DNA of 64,000 bases from Acidimicrobiales bacterium (GCA_041394265.1 JAWKIO010000005.1:3534001-3598000); one strand, 5' to 3'; counted from the first letter of the stretch, positions 27,633 through 36,406 are shown. Translations and numbers: made by a program. The notes: a model not told the origin generated them from the letters alone.

Positions 27633-28435
27633 GGCGCACCTCGTGGGTTGACGTTGACGGTTTGGACCTCGGCGACGGGAACGAGGAAGGTGGTGGTGCG
27701 GTCGATGGTCCCCAGATCGCCACCTTCGCCAGCGCCGGCAACCGTCCAAGAAAGGCGCCAGCGGGTCACCACCGATGCGGCAAAGGCGTGGCCCGGCTCG
27801 TTGATCGAGGATCGCTCGTAGGCGTGGGAGCAGTCGGACTGCTGGGATGCCGACGGCTGAGAGGGATCGAATGGCGTGCCGGATCCGGTGCATGTGACGA
27901 TCGTCCCGTCGCCCATCGTCCAGAAGGCGGACTCGGGGACGGCAGTCACCGTGACGGCGAGCCCCGGCACTGCTGCGGTTGCCGATTGGTCGGCCATGTC
28001 GGTGGGCTCGATCCACATCCACGTCGTGAGGTTCACGATCTGCTCGCCGTTGGGGCTCAAGCTGGGTTGCGGTAGCGGCAGGTTGATGCGGCTGCGGGCC
28101 TCAGCGAGCAAGTCGAGCGGGTTGGCGGGGGAGATGTAGAACGTACCGACAAACGTCGTTCCGCACGTCTTCTCGTACCAGTTCCCCGTTCCGTCAACGG
28201 TGATCACGCTTCCGTCGACGTCGTACACCGGGTTGTCGTCGGTGGTCGGGACCAGCTCGTAGGTGCAGTCCTCCCGTGTTCCTGCGCTCTGTCCGTGCGA
28301 GACAGACGTGGACGCGATCGCGTCGGCCCCCGACTCGTCAGTCGATGCGGCGCCACGTGTGTCTGCGCCGGCAGATGACGAGCACCACGCCAGCGTCGCA
28401 ACGCCGAGACCGAACGTCAGGAGGAAACGATGCAC
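27629..28435 (-). CDS. secreted protein of the Tad operon, unknown
   Basis: A 268-residue protein with a GTG start and a signal-type N-terminus (FLLTFGLGVATLAWCSSSAG), possibly lipidated at the Cys. The mature part has several Cys (ECTYEL-like DCTYELV, KTCGTTF, VTCTGSG, SDCSHAY) that could pair. No family was recognised, but genes of this type are common directly before cpaB in actinobacterial Tad clusters. It overlaps the upstream lipoprotein gene by 19 bases. Confidence 0.7.
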   Translation of the reverse strand: MHRFLLTFGLGVATLAWCSSSAGADTRGAASTDESGADAIASTSVSHGQSAGTREDCTYELVPTTDDNPVYDVDGSVITVDGTGNWYEKTCGTTFVGTFYISPANPLDLLAEARSRINLPLPQPSLSPNGEQIVNLTTWMWIEPTDMADQSATAAVPGLAVTVTAVPESAFWTMGDGTIVTCTGSGTPFDPSQPSASQQSDCSHAYERSSINEPGHAFAASVVTRWRLSWTVAGAGEGGDLGTIDRTTTFLVPVAEVQTVNVNPRGAP

Positions 28436-29019
28436 CCGGACCCCTCATCGAGAATGTTCGAGACCTTCCACACGCCGTCTTCGTTCACGAGCATGTAGAC
28501 GACCTGATGGCGTGCCGGGTCGTCGACATCGACTCGCTCGTCGGTGTCGATTCGGTACAGACCGCTGAAGTCGTCATAGCAGTCGCGGACATGGGCACCG
28601 GTCGGCGTGGCCGACACGACGGTGAGAGAGCTCTCGATGCCGCCTTGGATGTAGTAGCCGGCTCGGGCGTTGCTCTGGAAGTAGTTGAAGAGGGTCGCCA
28701 ACTCGTCGCCGGTCGAGCGCTCCTCGAGCCGAGTGCGGATCGCTGGATCGAACGGCTCCTTGCTCGCACCGAGTTCGTCATACAACGCCCAGAACGCGCT
28801 GATTGCGTCAGCGAGTTCGGCGTCCGAAGGGACCGCTGGCGCGGGCTCTGTGTCCGCAGGCGCGGTCGTCGACGTCGTGGTCGTGTCGAGGGTGGAGGTA
28901 GTTGTCGTCTCGGCTTGTGTCGTCGAGGAGGCTGTTGTTGCCTCGCTGCCCGATGAGGAGCATGCCGACGCCGAGAGCGTGACAGTTGCCGCCGCAAGGA
29001 GCGGAATGATGCGTCGCAT
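28417..29019 (-). CDS. lipoprotein at the head of the Tad operon
   Basis: A 200-residue protein with a lipobox (VTLSASAC) after a short signal. A Ser/Thr-rich linker (TTTTSTLDTTTTSTTAP) and a folded domain ending in DGVWKVSNILDEGSGCIV follow, which resembles NTF2-like or DUF-type extracellular domains. It is the first gene of the run of overlapping pilus genes. The ATG at 29019 gives a proper signal peptide; longer starts do not. Confidence 0.75.
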   Translation of the reverse strand: MRRIIPLLAAATVTLSASACSSSGSEATTASSTTQAETTTTSTLDTTTTSTTAPADTEPAPAVPSDAELADAISAFWALYDELGASKEPFDPAIRTRLEERSTGDELATLFNYFQSNARAGYYIQGGIESSLTVVSATPTGAHVRDCYDDFSGLYRIDTDERVDVDDPARHQVVYMLVNEDGVWKVSNILDEGSGCIVSS

Positions 29020-29156
29020 GACGAAGGAAGGCGGTGTTGACGGGCGGAACGCGACATGGCTCATGCACAAATGCTGGCGCAGGTGGCGCCTTGGCGTCTG
29101 TCGCATCGTGCAGAGTCGGGTGGTCACGGTCGCCAGGATCAACCTGGAGCGCCCGG

Positions 29157-29651
29157 TTACTGCAACGTGACCGTGGTTACCTCGGGGTGATCACCCTGCT
29201 CAACGCTCCGCTCGACCCGTAGTCGAGCACCCTCGCCAGAGCCTGCGTGGGTGAGTTCATCCAAGTGGTGTGCGCACCAGACGTCCAGTTCGGCAATGAC
29301 GGGGGCGAGAGACCGGCCCAGAGGCGTGAGGCCGTAGCTGACCGACACCCCGTCGAGGTCGTCGACGCCAATCACCTTCTCCACGAGTCCATCCTCGATC
29401 AGTGCGTTGAGGCTTTCGTGCAGCACCTTGCGACTGATGCCACTGAGCTTGCGGCACAGCGGACCGTGGCGGACAGGTGCGGCCGTCAAGGCGATCAAGA
29501 TGGTGGTGGTCCACTTGCGGCCCAAGATGTGGCTCACGGTGGCAACACCCTTGACGTGCAGGACCGTGTCGTGTCCAACCTCTTCGGCGCCGCCAGCGTG
29601 ATCAGCCGACGACCGCCGGGAGGTAGCTGCGTCGCCGCTCCGCCCAGTCAT
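29157..29651 (-). CDS. HxlR-family transcription regulator
   Basis: A 164-residue winged-helix protein. The core has HILGRKWTTTILIALTAAPV, LSGISRKVLHESLNALIEDG and VSYGLTPLGRSLAPVIAEL, all typical of HxlR/MarR-like regulators that sense redox or electrophilic signals. The usual N-terminal redox Cys is not visible. A perfect 6-bp inverted repeat lies 40 bases upstream (29691-29705) and may be its operator. Confidence 0.85.
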   Translation of the reverse strand: MTGRSGDAATSRRSSADHAGGAEEVGHDTVLHVKGVATVSHILGRKWTTTILIALTAAPVRHGPLCRKLSGISRKVLHESLNALIEDGLVEKVIGVDDLDGVSVSYGLTPLGRSLAPVIAELDVWCAHHLDELTHAGSGEGARLRVERSVEQGDHPEVTTVTLQ

Positions 29652-29690
29652 GTCAGTGGATGACTCCTTCGATCACCCAGAGTGGTGGGT

Positions 29691-29705
29691 GTCACAACCT
29701 GTGAC
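29691..29705. promoter_or_regulatory. palindrome upstream of the HxlR gene
   Basis: GTCACA-ACC-TGTGAC is a perfect inverted repeat with a 3-base spacer, 40 bases before the HxlR start. Autoregulatory operators of this form are common for the family. A third TGTGACC occurs at 29729-29735. Confidence 0.45.
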
Positions 29706-29874
29706 CATGGGTGGAACTACTGGCGGTTTGTGACCACGCTGGCTCGGCATCGGCCCTTCTTGGCACCGGAGCTGGCGCCGCCCGTCGCCGCCAATGCCTG
29801 GGAGCGGCGCGGCTGGCGATGTCGGACGAGCTGATGTCGATTGCGTTGACACTGGGTCTGTCTACGATGCAGCC

Positions 29875-30303
29875 ATGCGACTGTTCGGTCGCCGTCGCCC
29901 CGCTGGCGTTGAGCGGGTGCCCAACAAGGTCCTGAGACCTGAGGTGGTCGAACACCCGCCGGGTCCGGTTGCACTGCGTCTCGGACCGGGGCTCGGACTT
30001 CTCGACCTGCCATCTGGCCAAGCATGCCTGTCGGTCGCCAACGTCTGGATCGCCGATGGTCAGTGGGTCGAGGCCGAGTGGCCATGGGACGCTGCGTTCG
30101 GTTGGTTCGTTGCGCCGATCGACCTTCGGCTTGGCCACGTTCTCGAGTTTCGGTTGGTTGGCGGAACGCTCACCGGTTGGGTTGTCGACGTGAATGCCGA
30201 ACGCTTCGTGTTCGTGGTCACGGCGGACCGGAACCAGGCGACGGAGATGGCGGGGATCGCCCTCGCACGGTGGTCCGCTGCGCAGGTCGACCGTCTTCGC
30301 TGA
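29875..30303 (+). CDS. hypothetical protein
   Basis: A 142-residue soluble protein starting MRLFGRRRPAGVERVPNKVL. It is rich in beta-strand-like stretches (DLRLGHVLEFRLVGGTLTGW, then VVDVNAERFVFVVTADRNQA) and has no membrane segment. No family was recognised. An upstream in-frame ATG at 29794 is less likely. Confidence 0.5.
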   Translation: MRLFGRRRPAGVERVPNKVLRPEVVEHPPGPVALRLGPGLGLLDLPSGQACLSVANVWIADGQWVEAEWPWDAAFGWFVAPIDLRLGHVLEFRLVGGTLTGWVVDVNAERFVFVVTADRNQATEMAGIALARWSAAQVDRLR

Positions 30304-30393
30304 AGCCTCGGATTGAAGGCAGAGGGCGACGAGCGCACGCCGATCTCCTGATCGTTTGCGTCAATCGTTGTCGCTACGTGAGGCGTGCCGTCG

Positions 30394-30489
30394 CACTGCA
30401 CCGACGACTGCACGGTGCAGTCGGCGGTGCAGTGGCACCAGGGATTTCTTCGCGTTGGTGCAGTGCACGGTGCAGAAGTCGGTGCAGTG
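30394..30489. repeat. cluster of GGTGCAGT repeats upstream of the next gene
   Basis: GGTGCAGT occurs at 30414, 30426, 30457 and 30481, with a one-base variant at 30469 and an inverted ACTGCACC at 30395. The unit at 30407-30421 is a perfect palindrome (ACTGCAC-G-GTGCAGT). The cluster ends about 45 bases before the ATG at 30536. It looks like a multi-site operator or iteron group. Confidence 0.7.
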
Positions 30490-30535
30490 CGGTTCGTGAC
30501 GGTTCCTGGCCTATCCCAAGGCGAGGAGACCAGCC

Positions 30536-31237
30536 ATGTCGATCAAGTTGTTCCGCGATCTCAACGACGAGTGGGCCCGCATCGTTCGGTCACGAAAGGC
30601 GGCGGTATCGCTCGAGACGTGGAAATCCGAAGAACCGGCGCTGCACGAATTCGGTGATCTGAACGCCGTCGTTGGCAGGGCGCACGACCCCGACCGGTCA
30701 CTCCGAGACGAGGTCCTCGCGGCGCTCATTCGCTGCGGTGCGACCGACTCGCTCGCATGGAGAGTCGTGCTTCACATCCAGATGCCGGGGATGGTGTGCA
30801 CCACCAATCGCTTCCTTCCTGGACCGCACAGCGATGAGGAGGTCGCCGCCACCGTTGTTGCGGCGGCGTGGGGACGCATCGCTGAGTACCCGCTCGATCG
30901 GAGGCCGAACAACATCGGCGGCAACATCGGCCTGGACACGAGGCAGGCCGCATCAGCGATGCTGTTCCGCCACGCTGGCAAGGAAATCCCCGACCCAATG
31001 GTCTTTCACCCGGTTGCGGCGGCACCCTCAGCCGATCCGGCCAGTCGCCTTGTCGATGTGCTCGGCGAGGCAGTGAAGCGGGGTGTGGTGTCGTCTGAAG
31101 ACGCTCGCCTCGTGGCGCTCACACGTGTGCAGGATGTGCGCTTCGACGAACTCGCCGTCGAGCGGGGAGTGCTGCCTCACAGCCTTCGCCGTCGCCGCCT
31201 TCGCGCAGAAGCGATGATCATCGCCGACGTGGCTTGA
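30536..31237 (+). CDS. hypothetical protein with a sigma-factor-like C-terminal helix-turn-helix
   Basis: A 233-residue soluble protein. The central part (EVLAALIRCGATDSLAWRVV and GMVCTTNRF) resembles actinobacterial proteins distantly related to sigma factors. The C-terminus ends with a helix-turn-helix-like stretch (DVRFDELAVERGVLPHSLRR, then RRLRAEAMI). Start at ATG 30536 after GGCGAGGAGACC. The GGTGCAGT cluster just upstream suggests specific control, possibly by its own product (inference). Confidence 0.6.
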   Translation: MSIKLFRDLNDEWARIVRSRKAAVSLETWKSEEPALHEFGDLNAVVGRAHDPDRSLRDEVLAALIRCGATDSLAWRVVLHIQMPGMVCTTNRFLPGPHSDEEVAATVVAAAWGRIAEYPLDRRPNNIGGNIGLDTRQAASAMLFRHAGKEIPDPMVFHPVAAAPSADPASRLVDVLGEAVKRGVVSSEDARLVALTRVQDVRFDELAVERGVLPHSLRRRRLRAEAMIIADVA

Positions 31238-31360
31238 TCTCATGAGCGGCGTGCTCCGTGGCTCCATCTTCCGGCAGCGGGCTTTCATGGATTCCCCTTC
31301 GCACGGCTCCGTGGCTGTATCCAGTCGACCTGGCGCGCCCGTGTTCGCGTACCCGGGGGG

Positions 31361-32269
31361 CTATCCGCCGGTGACGTAGGCACCCACGATGTAGACGGCG
31401 TGGCGGTCGAAGTTTTGTCTGCGGTGGTCGTAGATGGTGGTGGTTCGTGGGTCGGCGTGGCGTGCAGCGAGTTGGACGTCACGTAGCGGGACCCCAGCGT
31501 CGAGGGCGGCCATGATGAACCCGGCTCGGAGCATGTGCGGGTGGACGTGTCCGAGGCCGCCTCGCTTCCCGATCGAGCGGACCCACCGGTGGGCGGTGCG
31601 CCGATCCAAGCGTTGGCCGTCACGGCGACGCAGGATCGGCCCGTCGGTTCGTTCCCCGATCGCGAGGTCGATGGTGCGGGCGGTGCGTGGTGCGAGCGGT
31701 ATGACTGCTGGCTTGTTGCCTTTGCCGACGATTCGTAGTGTCCGGTGTCCCCGCTCGGAACCGAGATCCTCGATGTTGCTGGCGCACGCTTCACTGACAC
31801 GCAGACCGTTCAGACCGAGAAGGACAGCGAGGGCGGCGTGCTCTGGGCTGTGGCGCTCGGCGGTGAAAAGGAACACGCCGAGTTCGGAGCGGTCCATGCC
31901 ACGCGAGTCCGACGGATGGACTTTGGGACGGCGGACGTATTGGGCCGGGTTTGTGGCGATCCGGCCGTCGATGTGGGCGAACCGGTAGAAGCCACACACC
32001 GTCGAGAGGCGACGATCGATCGTGGAGGCGGCCAGTCCTCGTCGTTCCAGCGCGGTCCGGAACAGTTCGATATGGGGGCGTGTCGCTGCCAGCACCTCGA
32101 GGTCGTTGTCGGATGCCCATTGGAAGTAGTTGCGCAAGTCGAACCGGTAGGCGTCGAGGGTGCGGCCGTTGTAGCGGGCGAGAAACGACGCAGCAGCGAC
32201 GTGGGCCTCGTCGATCGGGGGGCTGTCGTTGTGGCCGGGGCTGGATGGTGTGGGCTCGATGATTTGCAT
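31361..32269 (-). CDS. XerC/D-like tyrosine recombinase (integrase)
   Basis: A 302-residue site-specific recombinase. It has an N-terminal SAM-like domain (LARYNGRTLDAYRFDLRNYF) and a catalytic domain with Arg in LNGLRVSEACASN, His and Arg in HPHMLRAGF, His in LAARHADPRTTTIYDH and the Tyr nucleophile there. The ATG at 32269 follows GGAGATC; the longer frame upstream has no ribosome site. It may be the integrase of a mobile island, but no attachment repeats or tRNA were seen. Confidence 0.87.
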   Translation of the reverse strand: MQIIEPTPSSPGHNDSPPIDEAHVAAASFLARYNGRTLDAYRFDLRNYFQWASDNDLEVLAATRPHIELFRTALERRGLAASTIDRRLSTVCGFYRFAHIDGRIATNPAQYVRRPKVHPSDSRGMDRSELGVFLFTAERHSPEHAALAVLLGLNGLRVSEACASNIEDLGSERGHRTLRIVGKGNKPAVIPLAPRTARTIDLAIGERTDGPILRRRDGQRLDRRTAHRWVRSIGKRGGLGHVHPHMLRAGFIMAALDAGVPLRDVQLAARHADPRTTTIYDHRRQNFDRHAVYIVGAYVTGG

Positions 32270-32396
32270 GGTTTGATCTCCAGGAATTGTGGGAGATCCA
32301 GGACATCGCACGAAGGTCACCGGGGTGAATGGGTGACTCGACGCAATCAGCAGGGACAAGCCATCCGCACGCAGGGTGCTGTCTCGGTGGATGCGG

Positions 32397-32852
32397 TCAG
32401 CCGGGGCGTCGGTCGACGACCAACCCGGTGGCTTCGATCTCGTTCAGGAGCTCCCGCAGCGACGGTGCGTTGGTCCACCTGCCGATCCATGAGATCTGAT
32501 GGATGGTCTGGCTTTGATCGTCGGCGATCTTGAGGAGGGCGAACTTGCGCAGTGACCACATCGGCTGGTCGTCGTCGATCACCAGGCGGCACTTGTCCTT
32601 CTCGAACGACAGTGTGAACAGGAACCGCCGCACCAGGACACGGTCATCGGCGATCACCAGGCCGAGACGCCGGCCCCGTACGGTCACCGCGACGCCGATG
32701 CCGATGAGCGCGGCACCGGCGAGTGACAGCGTTGGCGTGTTCGACGAGAAGGTCGCTGCCACAAGGAGCTGAAGTCCGATGAATGCGATGATGCTGCCGA
32801 AGACCGTTTCGCGGAAGCGGTCGGTGCCGTGTACGTAGCGGCGCTCAGCCAT
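32397..32852 (-). CDS. two-segment membrane protein, unknown
   Basis: About 151 residues. Two adjacent hydrophobic helices (ETVFGSIIAFIGLQLLVAAT and LSLAGAALIGIGVAVTV) are followed by a cytoplasmic domain with alternating strands (LGLVIADDRVLVRRFLFTLS) of a pleckstrin-like pattern. No family was recognised. ATG 32852 (MAERRYVHG) is preferred to 32900 because of its distance to the helices. Confidence 0.55.
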   Translation of the reverse strand: MAERRYVHGTDRFRETVFGSIIAFIGLQLLVAATFSSNTPTLSLAGAALIGIGVAVTVRGRRLGLVIADDRVLVRRFLFTLSFEKDKCRLVIDDDQPMWSLRKFALLKIADDQSQTIHQISWIGRWTNAPSLRELLNEIEATGLVVDRRPG

Positions 32853-33110
32853 GCCGTGCTTGCTGCTCTGCACACCACCTCGCTTCTCTCGGTGCGTCAA
32901 CTCGCCGCACGATCGCCGGTGTCATGTTGTCATGGCCGATGCCTGCCGAGAGTGAAGCACCGGACGTGTCCTCCGGCCGGCCTTGGGGAGCGCTCTGGGG
33001 GTGTCGCTGGGTGCGTGGTAGGCGGCAGTATGTGTTGCGGCTTTCGAGCGGGGGGCAGGCCGGTTCGGTTGCGTGAGGTGGTGCCGGTCGGCGACGGTGT
33101 TGGGGTGTCG

Positions 33111-33551
33111 ATGCTGCATGAGTATTTCGTGGTTGGGAGTGACGAGGAGGCTGCTGCGGTCCTGGAGTGGCCAGCGGGTCCATCGGCGCCACCGGTGGGC
33201 ACCGAGATCGGGGGTGTGTTGTCGTTGGGCGGGATCGACCCGTCGATGGTGATCGGTCTCGCCTCGAGAATGGACGGGACCGACAGCGAGGATGGGTTCG
33301 CTGAGCCTGACGACGTGATTGCGTTCTCTGACGAGCGGTGGGTGATGAAACTCCCGGCCGTAGTGAAGCACATGCTGGGGCAAGCGTCGGTGGCCGAACT
33401 CGATGCGGGGGCTGATGCCTGGACTTCTGGCGACGGTTCAGCTTCGGGGATCGATCCGGGCACCGCACGAGGTGTGGTTGAGCAACTCGCTGGGTTGGCC
33501 AGGCAGGCAACACAGCAATCCCACGGCCTCTACTGCTGGGTCTCGCTGTAG
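33111..33551 (+). CDS. hypothetical protein of an actinobacterial unknown family
   Basis: A 146-residue soluble protein starting MLHEYFVVGSDEEAAAVLEW. The pattern (xEYFxAxSDEAAA, then GGIDPSMVIGLASRM and an acidic tail with VVEQLAGLARQATQQSHGLY) matches small actinobacterial proteins often seen in contexts with polymorphic toxins, but no function is known. ATG at 33111; upstream frame is not supported. Confidence 0.6.
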   Translation: MLHEYFVVGSDEEAAAVLEWPAGPSAPPVGTEIGGVLSLGGIDPSMVIGLASRMDGTDSEDGFAEPDDVIAFSDERWVMKLPAVVKHMLGQASVAELDAGADAWTSGDGSASGIDPGTARGVVEQLAGLARQATQQSHGLYCWVSL

Positions 33552-33713
33552 CACCAATCGACGCCCGGGCCGTGAAGATCGACGGGGTGCGACGTTCGCT
33601 GCTCTGGAGTTCGTGGTCAGTCTGGTGGCTGGGGTCTGTGGGTCGACTTTTCGATCGTATGAGTCCCTTGGTGTGGTGGGGTTTCGGAGCGGGTCCACCA
33701 TTGGGTGAGTCAC

Positions 33714-35011
33714 CGGCGTGATGCTCGGTGTGTACGACCAAGTGCACACCATGGAGAACCACACCGATGACTCTGCAACAGTCTGACATTGACCACCTGC
33801 TCGACGCGATCTCGATCGGAGAAGGCACCGATCTGGTCCGCCAGCTCGCCCAATGGGCCCTGCAACAACTGATCGACGCCGAAGCGGCCGAACAGATCGG
33901 CGCCGGCCCGTGGGAACGGTCGATCGACCGCACGACACACCGCAACGGGACCCGACCGAAGCTGTTGTCGACCAAGGCCGGCGACCTCGAGCTTGGCATC
34001 CCGAAACTCCGGAAGGGTTCGTTCTTCCCCAGCATCCTCGAACCCCGACGCCGGATCGATCAGGCCCTGTACGCGGTGGTGATGGAGGCCTATGTCAACG
34101 GCGTCTCCACCCGCAGCGTCGACAACCTGGTCTCGGCGATGGGGATCGACACCGGGATCTCCAAATCGGAGGTGTCGCGGATCTGCGCCGGTCTCGACGA
34201 ACGGGTCGAAGCGTTCCGGAACCGGACGCTTGGCCATACCAGCTTCCCGTACGTGTATCTCGACGCCACCTACGTCCATGTCCGCGACGACGCTTTGGGC
34301 CAGGTCGTGTCTCGTGCGGTGGTGATCGCGACCGGGATCACCGCTGAGGGCGAACGCGAGGTCCTCGGTGTCGATATCGGCGATTCCGAAGCCGAAACGT
34401 TCTGGTTGTCGTTCCTCCGCTCGATGCGCAAACGCGGACTGGGCGGGGTCCGCCTGGTGATCTCTGATGCTCACGAAGGGTTGAAGGCCGCCATCGGTAA
34501 GGGTTTGAGCGGAGCATCGTGGCAGCGGTGCAGAGTGCACTACGCCAGGAACCTGTTGGCGAAGGTCCCCAAGGGTCAGCAGGAAATGGTGGCGGCCGCG
34601 TTCCGGTCGATCTTCACGCTCGGGACCACCAGCGAGATCGACGCCCGTTGGGACGAGGTCGCCGACACGTTGGAGGCGAAGTTCCCGAAAGCTGCGGGGT
34701 CGATGCGTGACGCCAAGACCGATGTGCTCGCTTTCGGGGTGTTTCCTCGTGCTCATTGGCGCAAGGTCTGGTCGAACAATCCGTTGGAGCGGCTGAACAA
34801 GGAAGTGAAACGGCGCACCAACGTGGTTGGGATCTTCCCCAACGACGCTGCCGCGATCCGGTTGATCGGGGCGGTCCTGGCTGATCAGCACGACGAGTGG
34901 GCGGTCGCCCGCCGCTACATGTCCGAAGGATCAATGGCAGACCTCAACCGGGTGCGCGACACTGACCGATCACAGGCCCAACTCGAGGCCTGACACACCG
35001 AGCATCACACT
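33714..35011 (+). mobile_element. IS256-family element, third copy type
   Basis: Terminal inverted repeat: GTGATGCTCGGTGTGT at 33718-33733 and its complement at 34993-35008. It is related to but distinct from the element at 59929-61323. The right end supplies the stop codon of the pentapeptide-repeat gene on the other strand. A clear target duplication was not found. Confidence 0.78.
33767..34993 (+). CDS. IS256/Mutator-family transposase
   Basis: A 408-residue DDE transposase, intact. Catalytic motifs are VYLDATYVH, LVISDAHEGLKAA and WSNNPLERLNKEVKRRTNVV, plus the CRVHYARNLL signature. The start MTLQQSDIDHLLDAISIG at 33767 fits alignment with the other copies; an upstream ATG at 33728 lies in the terminal repeat. 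Confidence 0.93.
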   Translation: MTLQQSDIDHLLDAISIGEGTDLVRQLAQWALQQLIDAEAAEQIGAGPWERSIDRTTHRNGTRPKLLSTKAGDLELGIPKLRKGSFFPSILEPRRRIDQALYAVVMEAYVNGVSTRSVDNLVSAMGIDTGISKSEVSRICAGLDERVEAFRNRTLGHTSFPYVYLDATYVHVRDDALGQVVSRAVVIATGITAEGEREVLGVDIGDSEAETFWLSFLRSMRKRGLGGVRLVISDAHEGLKAAIGKGLSGASWQRCRVHYARNLLAKVPKGQQEMVAAAFRSIFTLGTTSEIDARWDEVADTLEAKFPKAAGSMRDAKTDVLAFGVFPRAHWRKVWSNNPLERLNKEVKRRTNVVGIFPNDAAAIRLIGAVLADQHDEWAVARRYMSEGSMADLNRVRDTDRSQAQLEA

Positions 35012-35937
35012 CGGAACCCCCACCACCCCACGGGACTCTGTCTGTCGATCCGGCCGCAGTGTTTGGTCAGCGCATCAATAATGAGATCACTGTCAGGTGC
35101 TGGATCGCTTGCGTTCATCAACAGGATCGCCGGATGTTCGGGCGCCCATTTCCGGTAGCCCGAGATGTAGGCGGCTGCACCTGCCCCTACCTGACCGTGA
35201 TGCTGCCTCAGGTCTTGCTCTGCCCGTTCGATGGCTGCAGCGTCGTAGACGAAGCAGAGGGACGACTCGGCCTCGGGGAGCTGGCACGTGGAAAGATCGA
35301 CTCGGCGCCACACTACGCGGCGATGGTCGGCGCCTGAGAGGTCGCAGTGGGCGAACAGGTTGTCAGCCGGGTCGGGAGTCAGGAGTTTCTGGGCGTAGAA
35401 CTGGATGTCGGTCAGCTTGGCTGACAGGTTGCAGTGATGGAATCGGGTATTGATGCACCGCACTCGGGTGAGTGTTGCCCCGGTGAAGTCGCAGCGTTCG
35501 AAGTCTCCGTCCGTGAACCGGGCGTCGATGAGGGACGCCCTCGAGAAGTCGACGTCTCGGAGGATCGTGCCAGCGTTTCCGATGCCAGCTGATCGCAGGT
35601 TCGTTCCGACGAACGAGCATTGTTCGATCCGGCTGCTGGAGAACCCGGTGTTTGCCATGTTGGCGTCGTCGAACACGCAGCCGAGGAACCGACAGTTGAT
35701 GAAAAACAGCGCTTCGAGCCGCGCTCCGCTCAGATCGAGTCCGCTCCATGTTTGATCTCGAACGTAGATCCCTTGCGCTGCGAGGGACGTGAGCTGGTCC
35801 ACGCGGAACGCGCCCGCCTTGGCTTCGGCCACGGTCGGGAACTCGATGCCGCGAAGATCCAGGCGGCCGTCCTCGGTCAGGTCATGGCCTGACCGGTCAC
35901 CGCCCTGTAACAGAAATGCTGCGATCCAGTCCTCCAT
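35005..35937 (-). CDS. pentapeptide-repeat protein, C-terminus formed by the IS end
   Basis: A protein of about 310 residues. After an N-terminal region (MEDWIAAFLLQGGDRSGHDL) come repeats with the A(D/N)LXX pattern: LDLSGARLEALFFINCRFLG, DVDFSRASLIDARFTDGDFE, then FTGATLTRVRC and CDLSGADHRRV. These fold as a right-handed quadrilateral helix. A C-terminal extension ends GWWGFRV, and its stop codon lies inside the IS256 end, so the native tail may be lost. ATG 35967 is an alternative start. Function unknown; such proteins mimic DNA or act in effector systems. Confidence 0.78.
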   Translation of the reverse strand: MEDWIAAFLLQGGDRSGHDLTEDGRLDLRGIEFPTVAEAKAGAFRVDQLTSLAAQGIYVRDQTWSGLDLSGARLEALFFINCRFLGCVFDDANMANTGFSSSRIEQCSFVGTNLRSAGIGNAGTILRDVDFSRASLIDARFTDGDFERCDFTGATLTRVRCINTRFHHCNLSAKLTDIQFYAQKLLTPDPADNLFAHCDLSGADHRRVVWRRVDLSTCQLPEAESSLCFVYDAAAIERAEQDLRQHHGQVGAGAAAYISGYRKWAPEHPAILLMNASDPAPDSDLIIDALTKHCGRIDRQSPVGWWGFRV

Positions 35938-36061
35938 GAAGCCCACCCGATTCCCTACTCCCGCCATCAACGTTCGCAACGAAGCTTCGCAGAAGTGCGT
36001 CGGTGTCGCACGGTGCAATCGTTCCCCCGGCGGCCGCCTACTGGTCACGAAGGGCCGGTCG

Positions 36062-36406
36062 TCATACCACCACTTCGCCGTCGAGAGTTCGGAAGAGGTA
36101 GGACTCGTAGCTGACGCTGTCATCGACCAGCTCGATCCATGCACTGTCGCTCAGGTTGAGACGCAGAACCTTGGGCGTGACGGCGATGCTCTCCACCGCG
36201 GCACCGATGAGACTTGGCAACGAATTCGCGCTCGTCGGCAACACCACCAGGTTCTCAACCCGGCCGTCAATCTTCAAGGTGAGCCCGTTCATACAGGTCA
36301 CGCCCCACTGACCGAAGTCGAGATCGATTGCATTGGACACGAATGTCACCGACTCGAGAACGCCTCCCACCAGTTGAGACCAGTCTCGACCCTCAAACTG
36401 GTACAT
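36062..36406 (-). CDS. hypothetical protein, immunity-like
   Basis: A 114-residue soluble protein starting MYQFEGRDWSQLVGGVLESV. Strand-rich, with LDFGQWGVTCMNGLTLKIDG and an end YESYLFRTLDGEVVV that recalls DUF6188-type proteins. It sits immediately upstream of, and on the same strand as, the pentapeptide-repeat gene. The family call is tentative. The open frame extends upstream through repeat copy R1, which argues against the longer start. Confidence 0.5.
   Translation of the reverse strand: MYQFEGRDWSQLVGGVLESVTFVSNAIDLDFGQWGVTCMNGLTLKIDGRVENLVVLPTSANSLPSLIGAAVESIAVTPKVLRLNLSDSAWIELVDDSVSYESYLFRTLDGEVVV

Noticed and set aside
30394..30489. GGTGCAGT cluster as a CRISPR array
   Set aside because: Units are only 8 bases, spacing is irregular, there are inverted copies, and no cas genes are present.
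31238..31360. tRNA or attachment site next to the integrase
   Set aside because: No cloverleaf or T-loop motif (GGTTCRANYCC) was found, and no matching direct repeat was recognised elsewhere in the window.
32845..34035. 396-codon open frame on the minus strand
   Set aside because: It overlaps the 5' third of the IS256 transposase and the 33111 gene on the other strand and has low-complexity Pro/Arg/Thr composition, so it is a shadow frame.
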